A stretch of 64,000 bases of DNA from Sphaerolaimus hirsutus. Taxonomy: Eukaryota > Nematoda > Chromadorea > Monhysterida > Sphaerolaimidae. Shown here one piece after another: positions 57,601-64,000 of the stretch (position 1 is the first letter of the stretch; each line of letters opens with the position of its first letter). The stretch covers positions 8,013,469-8,077,468 of the forward strand of contig OZ038453.1 of NCBI GenBank assembly GCA_964036195.1. Reading direction: 5' to 3'. The notes below the pieces were generated by a model. The model searched no databases, was not told the origin of the DNA, and was given only the letters and a program-made list of their open reading frames with translations. Made by a program: the position numbers and the translations under genes.

Positions 57601-60600
57601 TCAGTAAAAAGAATTTTACTAAAATCGACCTGATCTGAAGGTACTGGCTGGAAAGCGGGGCAGTTGAGTGGGCACCGAGCATGCTTGGATACGCGCGCTG
57701 GGCTCACACAATGGCCTATTACCATGGAAGGATTTACTCAATTGGGGGGTATAATGGTGCTGCCCATAATAGTGGTTAGTGTGTGGAATTGGTTCACAGT
57801 GAGCGAGTGAGGATTAGTGATGTGAAATTTGAAGGAAAAATGGTGCCAAGGGAGCTCACCAAAGAAACAGTGATGGGTATTAAAGGCACCACTGATAAAG
57901 GATGTCTCACACCAATGTCACCAATTTGTGTAAAGTCACTGGGGGTCAAAAAATGGTTGGGTGTCAAAAAATGTTTACAGCAAATTTAAATGGAAACAGA
58001 AATTGAATACCTTTGCACTTGCTGGAAATTGGAAAAGGGAAAAAAATGCAGAAATTTTGATGGATACAGAGCAAATCGTGTTAGGTCATATTATCTTGCT
58101 TTTATCAATATGTTTCAATACAGAAGTGACATCAATGGATGTAAATTTGCAAGGATGGCGTACTGAACCTTCCCTCAATCAAATAAGGGCGCATACCACG
58201 GCTGGTGTAGGAGTGTACCATGGTAAACTGTTTGTCTGTGGTGGATATTACCGGAGTGATTGTGAAATGTTGGTTTGGTGGCAGGTGTTGTAGCATTACT
58301 ACATTATTCTCTATATTTCCCATTCTATCCTAAGTAGGTCTTTGGGTATCACTTCTGAACCCCTAAACTTCATGTTTCAGCCAATCCTTTATAAGTGGCT
58401 ACTTTTGTATGTCGATCAGTTCAGTTATTTTGCCTGTTCTGTTTTGCACTTCAGTTAAATGAAGTTGATCAAACAATGAGGAACGTGTCGCATGGCGACA
58501 GTGCCCAAATAATAATTCCACAGCACAGTCCAAACACCTCCACTCCTCACCTTTGTTGGCACCAGGTGAGCTCGGCTCCACATTGCTGAGGCTCACAAGT
58601 TGAAAAGCTCCCCAGGTACAGACTGCCATTGCTCTGAGCCCCGTGGGTGCAACATGGTGACCATACGGGTTAAATTGTGATCCCTGAAGCGAACCTGCCA
58701 CTGATCATCCCCCAGTGACATCAGCAGCATCTTCCAAGCCTGTGGCAGCGCCGTCAGCAACAGCAGTCCCCACACCTTTTCGCTGTCCAAGAGACACCAA
58801 TGAGCATAAGCAGTGGCACAATGATGTCCGACACTGTGAATGGTGACCCACAAGTGGTCGCGTAGACCAGCGACCCAGCAGCAGTTGTGCAGCCCAGTGA
58901 TCCAGTCCAAGATCTGGGTGGCAACAGTGGCGATGACAACACACCAGTAATCCAACGCACACTACAGCCACATGGCTCACTGTCACCGCCACCTTCCCCT
59001 GACACGAAGCTGGGTGCAAGGTTTTTCCCAAAAAGCAAAACAAAGTTACAACTTTGCTCAATGACACTTATAAACACAGAGATGTTGATTATTCTCCAGT
59101 TTATTCATGGTACTGTCACATCATGTCTACTACCACTAGTTAGTGACCAAATGGGAAGAGATCACCATCACATTAAGCTTATAGATCCTGGAACTAACAC
59201 AGTGCCTGATCAGAGAGGCTAAAGAATGGTATAGAGTGATTCGCATCAACCGGCACCACAACATCCTCTACGTAGTAGACAAGCTGACAGGAATTGATCA
59301 GCTAGAGCACCAGCTGCACTTGGCTACAGACTGGTACAACCTGAAGGCTGTGTCCTGGGAGTCAGTATTGGCTCTGCACACGTGTTTGGCAGCCAATTTT
59401 TACCATGTCAGTGAAACAATGTCAGACTATGATTGAGAACACATGATTGGCAAGAAGCTATTTTTGGAAATCCCAAAAGTGGCAGTCCCAGTGTCACGTT
59501 GGTACATGTGGAGACAACGCTGGCAAGAAGAAAACTGCACACACTTGACATGGCAATCACTATGATGGATGCCACATGACTGGAAGTCGAGCAGGTGAAA
59601 ACACAGTGCAAAGAAGAACAGCAAGATCAACCAGACCATCTGCACTATGGAAACAACTGGCACACTGAGCCCAAGTCATACAGCACATACGGTGACAAGG
59701 CAGGAGTCAGAGCACCATTCAACCCAAAAAAACTACAAAGGGCCATGTGCACCTTCTATATGCACCGCAAACCAATGCCACATGACCCCAGCATAGGTGG
59801 CGCAAGGTCCCAATTTGCGCTTGTGACATTCACATTGGTCAAAATTTCACCTTGTGACACCTTTTTATTGGAGCCCTTATGAGAGGTTGGCAGCCAGCCA
59901 AACATTTGAAATCACTAAAAATATAATTAAAATAGGTATACAAACAGGTATATAACCATGTAACAGGCTACAAATAGTGATAATATAGGTCAAAATGGAG
60001 CAAATCTTAGCGATTTTGAGCTAATTTTGAGATTTCACCCTTGTTTGTACGATACACGCTTGTGAATGTCACAATGTGACAGTGAAATTTCCGCTTGTGA
60101 CACCAAAAATTCTGCTTGTGACATTCACAAGCGTACAAGCACTTATGCCGCCTATGGACTCCAGTGAGTGCTACATTGACAGCAAGTCGCCAGTATTCAA
60201 ACCTGACAGAGCAAAAAAGATCAAGCAGGCGCTGATCTGACAGGGAAAATCTGATGAGGATGCCAGAAGACACTGGTGAAGGAAGTGTGAGCAGCTCTCC
60301 ATCCCATACCAAGACAACAACCCAACAAGCCATTGCACAAAACAAGACTATGATAAAGACAACAAGGGATGGGATGGTGACACAGATGATGGAGACGACA
60401 AGTGGGGAGACCTGGAGGGCTGGATGCCAACGGTAACAAGCACAAAAGAGGACACAGCTCTACAAACAGAATATGGCCCACCAGACCCAATGGCCACAAT
60501 CATGTTCATGGGAATCCTCAGCACTGGACACATCGACACGGGGTGCAACATAGGACTTTTCATCAAGGATTCAGCATAGGAAGAAGTCTGGGCAAAGGCC

Positions 60601-62488
60601 AAGGCTGACCCTCAAAAAATTCTGACCATACACAAGGGGCCACATCCAAACTGCAGGGCACAACATCACTGAGGAATGCCTGCAGATTTATGACATGAAA
60701 GTGAAACACCAGACCCCAGATGGGACCTGGTGTACTGAAACCCTGCCAGCAGTTGTGAAACTAATGAAGTCCTTGCCAGGCACAGACCCACTGCTGATTG
60801 GAAGAGCAGCCATCTGGGGCCCCCTGCAAATAGTCAAAATGGCACATCATGAATTAGAACAACTGTCACAAGAATACAGGCAGGGCAATTTGCACATTGC
60901 CATGGGAAACCGCATCCGGCACATCCAGAAGCTGACCTACCCAGCTACAATGAACAGCATTCCAACAGCACAGTCAAAACTACCAAACCAACCCACCCCA
61001 AGCACCACAGAAAATGCATGCAGCGCAAGGGTGACAGCAAGGTAACCAAGAACAATGGACCAGACAGCAAACACCCTGTCAACAGAATTGCATCCACTGC
61101 CAATGATGACCAGGCCATCACCAACAAGGAACAGCCCAGCAGCCACCCTGACATCTCAGTGTTGCAGGAGGAAAACATGCTGTTTGGACACGCCATCAAC
61201 AACCTCAAACTGTTCCAGGCTGAACTGCATGCAACCATCTGCCGCTTAGAAGCAGAGAAAGGCCGGGTGTATGGGACTGTCTGCCTGGCCAACCTGACCT
61301 GGAAACAAATGTGGATGATTTGACAACGTGATTTTACAAAATTTGGCTATTTTCATGTAATCGTTTTGATTATACAACTTTTTGGCAACTTTTGTTTAGT
61401 CATTTTTTCTATCTCATCAGAATATGTGTTTTCTATCTCATCAGAACAGTTTTCTTTTTTATCAGTTCCCCCTGTAGGGTGAACTTAGGGGGGCTGTTAT
61501 AGCATTACTACATTATTCTCTATATTTTACATTCTATTCTAAGTAGCATTTTGGGTATCACTTCTGAACCCCTAAACTTCATGTTTCAGCCAATCCAAGT
61601 GGCTACTTTTGTATGTCAATTAGTTCAGTTCTTTTGCCTGTTCTCTTTTGCACTTCAGTAAAATGAAGTTAATCAAACAATGAGGAACGTGTCGCATGGC
61701 GATGGTGCCCAAATAATAATTCCACAGTGCACTCTGAATGCCTCCACTGGTGGCACCAGATGACCTCGGCTCTGCATTGCTGAGGCTCACAAGTCAAATA
61801 GCTCCCTGGGTACAGACTGCCATTGCTCTGAGCCCCGTGGGCGCAACACAGGAGTGTGAAATCACTGTTATTTTTAGGAAATGTACCCAATTTCCAGGAA
61901 ATTTCCCAATTTTGAGTACTCGTAATAATATTTTTGTAATAAGATATTTTAGTTATACTTTGGCAAATGTACCTAAATAATACTTGGCAGTATGCACTCA
62001 CTGTAATTTATGTCTTACAAAATACAATGCAACTGGTATGAGTGACTTTTTTTCAAATTTCAGATAAATATATCTATCCCAGAGTGAAGAAAAGACATAT
62101 AAGTATATGTAAATTATATATAGGTATATTTTTTGTTGTTGAGATATTCAAAAATATAAATCACAGGTGATCTTTTGTTAATCCACCCACAAAAAGGTGT
62201 ACAACACCAAAAATTGATGTGTAGGATTTTCCCCTTTCTACCCTACACAACACCACTGCCATGCCACAGGTTTGACACTGTCTCCTGGGAAATGGTACCT
62301 GGCACACTGCCAAGGAGCATGTGCTGTGGTGCACTGACCACAATTGACGACTCACTCTACTATGTGGGTGGATATACTGGAGCTGACAGGGCTGAAATTG
62401 TCAAATACAACATGACCACTGGCACTTGGGCTGATATCCCCGACCGGCTCGCCCAAGCAATGCGCAGGCACAGCATTGTTAATGTTTG
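45667..62488 (+). CDS. Gene C: secreted lectin/sushi/kelch protein, 3' end beyond last exon found
   Basis: Predicted exons: 45667-45742 (signal peptide MLRALLLLVVTHGTSA), 47255-47448, 47937-48047, 48297-48640, 48720-48793, 52004-52136 plus 52512-52620, 53986-54201, 54937-55050 plus 56828-56894, 57641-57774, 58124-58277, 62270-62488 and more beyond. Domains in order: C-type lectin-like, Cys-rich PAN-like region, sushi, then four kelch repeats. Phases agree at every junction but 52620 to 53986, where a small exon or another donor is needed. Secreted kelch with a lectin domain recalls attractin-type proteins, but CUB, EGF and PSI parts are not seen here and the order differs. Two exons are interrupted, by a solo LTR and by a repeat; both become continuous and in frame when the insert and one copy of its flanking duplication are removed. 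Confidence 0.7.
45897..46778. mobile_element. CCGTATTACCTC element in gene C intron 1
   Basis: Ends CCGTATTACCTCGAAATAACC and AATTCGAGGTAATACGG, flanked by TA. Its sister copy at 50699 provides the uninterrupted form; this one contains the element at 46100. Confidence 0.85.
46100..46551. mobile_element. CCGTATTTCCTC element nested in its relative
   Basis: Ends CCGTATTTCCTCGAAATACC and TTTCGAGGAAATACGG. The sister copy reads ACTGTATATACACAAAAACC, here split at TA with TA on both sides. Confidence 0.9.
47570..47682. mobile_element. Degraded CCGTATT-tip fragment
   Basis: TATTTTGAGGGGGGTTTAAATC and TTTTGAGGAAATACTGTA remain of a former element. Confidence 0.45.
48068..48256. mobile_element. ATCTGGAGCCAGTTCCGCAAG palindromic element in gene C intron 3
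   Basis: Left ATCTGGAGCCAGTTCCGC and right GCTGAACTGGCACCAGAT are inverted copies with AAGTGAAATGGC/GCCAATTTACTT arms. Related to 17738-17945. It ends about 40 bp upstream of exon 4. Confidence 0.6.
48978..49128. repeat. GCGCC-family element, reduced
   Basis: TGATGGAAAAGCGCCAGG start, several TGGCGCCGGGCGCCA units. The right CCATCACT end is missing. Confidence 0.55.
49293..50429. mobile_element. TAGGGTGTCAAAT element enclosing an exon-like segment
   Basis: Starts TAGGGTGTCAAATTTCCG and ends TTTTTTGACACCCTA, flanked by TCAGTAAC at 49285-49292 and 50430-50437. Both arms are TTTCCGTTTTCCGGCAGCTG arrays. Between them, about 49646-50120, is ordinary sequence with coding character. The 8-bp duplication implies arms and contents moved as one unit. 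Confidence 0.75.
49646..50100 (+). pseudogene. Gene fragment captured inside a transposon
   Basis: Open frame with KLGVKMFAADGSILLG, LASLCNITTQTDLADLSTC and RFGKTADCANVAEW, then a stop. Continuing in the next frame gives HIKESAAEVQVDGCWIKYLL. TTTTTTTACCAG precedes it and AATG|GTAAAG lies at 49923, so splice signals may have come along. Gene C exons on either side join in phase without it. I do not recognise the protein. Confidence 0.45.
50699..51113. mobile_element. CCGTATTACCTC element in gene C intron 5
   Basis: Ends CCGTATTACCTCGAAATACC and AATTCGAGGTAATACGG, flanked by TA. Uninterrupted sister of 45897-46778. Confidence 0.88.
51226..51330. mobile_element. Degraded short CCGTATT-tip element
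   Basis: CTGTATTTCGTCATATGAAAC start and TTCAAGGAAATACGG end around a C-run. Confidence 0.5.
51568..51773. repeat. GCGCC-family array
   Basis: GGTATCTTGGCGCCATTTCC to GGCGCCATTCCATCACT, with about a dozen GGCGCC units. Left end lost. Confidence 0.6.
52137..52507 (+). repeat. Solo LTR inside a gene C exon
   Basis: Same LTR as 58286-58654 and 61495-61848 (for example CATGTTTCAGCCAATCC, CAAACAATGAGGAACGTGTC), flanked by CTAC at 52133-52136 and 52508-52511. Its first bases TATTG differ from the TGTTG of the full element. Removing it and one CTAC leaves a continuous open exon. Confidence 0.85.
52741..53985. other. Gene C intron region, no further exon placed
   Basis: AT-rich. Contains a degraded CCCTTCTATT-type repeat (about 53600-53745) and a tRNA-like sequence. 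One small exon may hide here, because the reading phase does not connect 52620 to 53986. Confidence 0.35.
53787..53858 (-). tRNA. tRNA-like sequence, possibly a pseudogene
   Basis: 72 nt on the minus strand. The acceptor arms TGCCTC and GAGGCA pair, with one mismatch at the seventh position. A D-arm like TAGTCTAGTGTTTAGG is present, and a perfect T-arm GCGGGTTCGATTCCTGC. The anticodon stem pairs poorly and the variable loop would be very short; a loop GTTCTAT would read TCT (Arg) if real. No CCA encoded, as expected in animals. Confidence 0.5.
53986..54201 (+). other. Sushi (CCP) domain exon of gene C
   Basis: Single exon, phase 1 to phase 1, typical for a sushi module. Cys at CSMLSISENAEL, AAIVCQNKTFF, LQVACKDGTWLYW and LEYRCITFS give the four-cysteine pattern with a Trp before the last Cys. 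Acceptor TGAACTTACAG, donor TTAGCA|GTCAGT. Confidence 0.75.
55051..56827. mobile_element. Composite insert inside a kelch exon
   Basis: Begins CCAGTTCCACTCCCAGACGC and ends TTTACAGTGTTTGGGACTGC. CCTGGTG occurs at both junctions (55044-55050 and 56821-56827). Both sides are arrays of GACTTTTGACACTTTGCATG/GGGCATTTTACA units; between them are AAAATTCGAAAA repeats and a partial CCGTATTTCCTC element from 55733. Confidence 0.7.
55733..56160. mobile_element. CTGTATTTCCTC element, right end missing
   Basis: Starts CTGTATTTCCTCGAAATATCC after TA and carries the family core GTTTTTGTTGCATTTTTTGAC. No right tip found before AAATTCGAAAA repeats begin. Confidence 0.6.
56962..57346. mobile_element. CCGTATT-tip element, left tip lost, gene C intron
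   Basis: Has CCCTTGAATTAACCCC, the GGAATGATGTACATCATGTA core and right end TTTCGAGGTAATACGG|TA. Confidence 0.65.
57641..58277 (+). other. Kelch repeats 2 and 3 of gene C
   Basis: Exon 57641-57774 has VEWAPSMLGYARWAHTMAYY and GRIYSIGGYNGAAHN. Exon 58124-58277 has GVYHGKLFVCGGYYRSDCEM. Each has the GG pair followed by an aromatic residue and the distant Trp of a kelch blade. The donor at 58277 (GTTTG|GTGGCAGG) lies 8 bp before the LTR element. Confidence 0.75.
58286..58654 (+). repeat. 5' LTR
   Basis: TGTTGTAGCATTACTACA ... GGGTGCAACA. Differs from the 3' LTR by several substitutions and indels, so this insertion is older than the gypsy one at 32320. Confidence 0.88.
59220..61323 (+). pseudogene. 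Broken gag-like coding region of the LTR element
   Basis: Successive open pieces in different frames: YRVIRINRHHNILYVVDKLT (59220s), LHYGNNWHTEPKSYSTYGD (59640s), GDTDDGDDKWGDLEGWMPTV (60370s), GPHPNCRAQHHTEECLQIYD (60640s; a Cys/His cluster like a gag knuckle), and at the end SVLQEENMLFGHAINNLKLF with a leucine-rich helix. Stops and frameshifts lie between them. No pol motif seen. Confidence 0.55.
59792..60156. mobile_element. hAT-like MITE nested in the LTR element
   Basis: Ends CATAGGTGGCGCAAG and CTTATGCCGCCTATG, flanked by GACCCCAG (59784-59791) and GACTCCAG (60157-60164), 7 of 8 identical. The arms contain GCTTGTGACATTCACA inverted. Confidence 0.75.
61495..61848 (+). repeat. 3' LTR
   Basis: TGTTATAGCATTACTACA ... 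GGGCGCAACA, preceded by TTAGGGGGGC. It lacks about 16 bp present in the 5' LTR. Confidence 0.88.
62270..62488 (+). other. Kelch repeat 4 exon of gene C
   Basis: FDTVSWEMVPGTLPRS, DDSLYYVGGYTGADRAEIV and NMTTGTWADIPDRLAQ. This completes the blade opened at 58124 and starts another. Acceptor CATGCCACAG|G, donor probably GTTTG|GTGACA. Confidence 0.75.
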
Positions 62489-63452
62489 GTGACACCGGTG
62501 AGATATTTAGCATAGTGCGAGATTCATAGTGCAATCAAGCAATCTTGTGAAATTGGACTTGAGGCGTCCAATTCTGAAAGTTCACACGTCCAAAATTTGA
62601 AAATTTTGAGTTAGGCCCATAAATGTCATATGGGGGTGCTCCCTCCCATTAATTTTCTATACATTTTTAACCTCACATGCCTCTATATGATAGTGTCAAA
62701 TTTGACATTTTTTTGGAAAAATGAAAAAAAAGTGTGCAAGAAGTCAACAAGTTCACTTTACTGGATTTTTGCAAATAATTGAAATGGCATTTTATGGACA
62801 TTTTTGCGTATACATCAAGGGCAGGGGTTGACAATTTGACAATTTATTATCAGCATATGAAACTTAATGGTAGGCATGAGAGAGCGAAATTTTAACACAC
62901 AGCTTGGACTGTGTATTGGATCTGAAGCTTGAAATGCAATTAAAAAACTTTTAAAAAAACATTTTGTGGACTTGTTGACTTTTAGAATTAGAGGCCTCAC
63001 TTGTAAAACCATAATTATTTTCTGATGTGTACAGACAACATCATCTGCATCTGCTTTGACTGCAACAGTACAATTGGCTTTTCTATTTAAGGGATTTTCA
63101 AAAATTCAAGGACACTGCAAAGCCAAATACTGGATTTGTGATTTGATCTCTAACCAATTATCTCATTTGTGTTTTTCTTTAAATTTTCTACAACTAAATA
63201 ACTAAGGTGTGAATAACTAAACATTTTCAATTAGCCAATACCTGGCAGTTGTGACTATAAACTACAGCATTTCAGAAACCGCACATAGCAGTAAAAAATT
63301 AAAAAATTTACATTTTCTGATAATTATAAAAACACTGTTTTGACTGGGCCAGTCATAATGGTGTTATAATGGTGTCCTCAGAAGCTCATTTATAACACAT
63401 AATTTTAGACGTTTTTATCTCTGTTATGTTATCGATATTTTACCTACATGCA
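62489..63452. other. Probable gene C intron, no exon seen
   Basis: AT-rich, no conserved exon-like block or repeat end that I can support. Confidence 0.4.
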
Positions 63453-64000
63453 GGGTTCGTTTTATAAAAATCATTTGTATACAAATTGTATAAAAATTGT
63501 ATAAAAATGTATTTTATTTTTATTTTATTCTTGTTTCATTTTATTTTATTTTATTCCAAAATAATAATAAAATTTTAAAATGGACCATTTTACAAAAATT
63601 TTACAAAAATTTTACAGAAATTTTACAAAAAAATCAGTATCTTGCATCCAAGGTCAGAAAAATGTGATAATTAGACCTAAACATGAAAAACGTGTGACAA
63701 ATTTTTCCATTACTTTGCAAAAGTTGCATGCAGTAGGTATTGTTAGCTAGTTGCAAGTGTTAAGTTACAATTATCGATAAGAATGGTTTGCATTTTCAGT
63801 AGAAGGATTACTGGAGTGTGCTGGGCACATTTGTAAAACATCATGCAAAGTATCAATTGTCATGACAAATGTAGTAAAGAGTCAATTGGCATCTCAAATG
63901 TCAAGCAAAGTATAATTGTCATGACAAATGTCATGCAGAGTGTAAATTATGTATCTGAATCTTATGTTTTGGTATCCAAACCTTATATTTTGGTATTCAA
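63453..64000. mobile_element. GCAGGGTTSG element, cut by window end
   Basis: GCAGGGTTCGTTTTATAAAA start, then the same TTTGTATACAAATTGT, ATTTTATTTTATTCC, AGGTATTGTTAGCTAG and AATCTTATGTTTTGGTATCC blocks as 7293-8256 in the same order. The right half lies outside the window. Confidence 0.65.

Larger units (their letters stand above)
58286..61848 (+). mobile_element. Non-autonomous LTR retrotransposon in a gene C intron
   Basis: 3.56-kb element in gene C orientation, LTRs of 369 bp (58286-58654) and 354 bp (61495-61848), flanked by CAGG at 58282-58285 and 61849-61852. The primer-binding site TGGTGACCATACGGGTTA follows the 5' LTR and the purine tract TTAGGGGGGC precedes the 3' LTR. The interior has no recognisable protease, RT or integrase; it has broken gag-like frames and a nested 365-bp element. 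A solo LTR of the same family is at 52137. Confidence 0.88.

Noticed and set aside
58593..59077. Minus-strand frames of about 110-120 residues over the LTR element's leader
   Set aside because: Low-complexity composition and opposite to the direction set by LTR, primer site and purine tract.

Overview
The window is a stretch of an animal nuclear genome. I see multi-exon genes with GT-AG introns, secreted extracellular domains (CUB, C-type lectin, sushi, kelch), two LTR retrotransposons and a very dense layer of short inverted-repeat transposons. I cannot assign a phylum from the sequence. No bacterial operon, rRNA or CRISPR structure is present.

Layout: (1) 748-13577 is a plus-strand gene (A) for a secreted protein with a signal peptide and three CUB domains in 11 exons. 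(2) 13578-19125 is intergenic and made mostly of nested foldback elements. (3) 19126-27484 is a tandem paralogue (B) of gene A with the same exon lengths and phases. (4) 27485-45666 is transposon-rich DNA with no host gene that I can support. It holds a minus-strand Ty3/gypsy element at 32320-39348 with two apparently identical 160-bp LTRs, a pol gene missing the end of RT and all of RNase H, and an extra intron-containing third reading frame. (5) 45667 to beyond 62488 is a third secreted-protein gene (C): signal peptide, C-type lectin domain, PAN-like region, sushi domain, then at least four kelch repeats. It continues past the last exon I can place.

The exons were placed by hand from splice motifs, reading phase and comparison of A with B. 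Phases agree at almost every junction. The paralogue comparison also gives 'empty sites' that show exactly where mobile elements landed. Most of the extra intron length is such insertions: intron 8 is 60 bp in A, but 266 bp in B because of one 206-bp element.

The mobile layer has several families that can be told apart by their ends and target duplications. A group with tips CCGTATT...AATACGG duplicates TA. A CAGAGTTG/CATAGTTG family makes 8-bp duplications (hAT-like). GCGCC-rich and other foldbacks make 9-10 bp duplications (Mutator-like). An AGCRGCGTTTACAC family sits between TTAA sites. They are nested up to three deep. Four coding exons are themselves interrupted (exon 6 of A, exon 6 of B, one kelch exon and one other exon of C), so each gene is either damaged or must splice around the insert.
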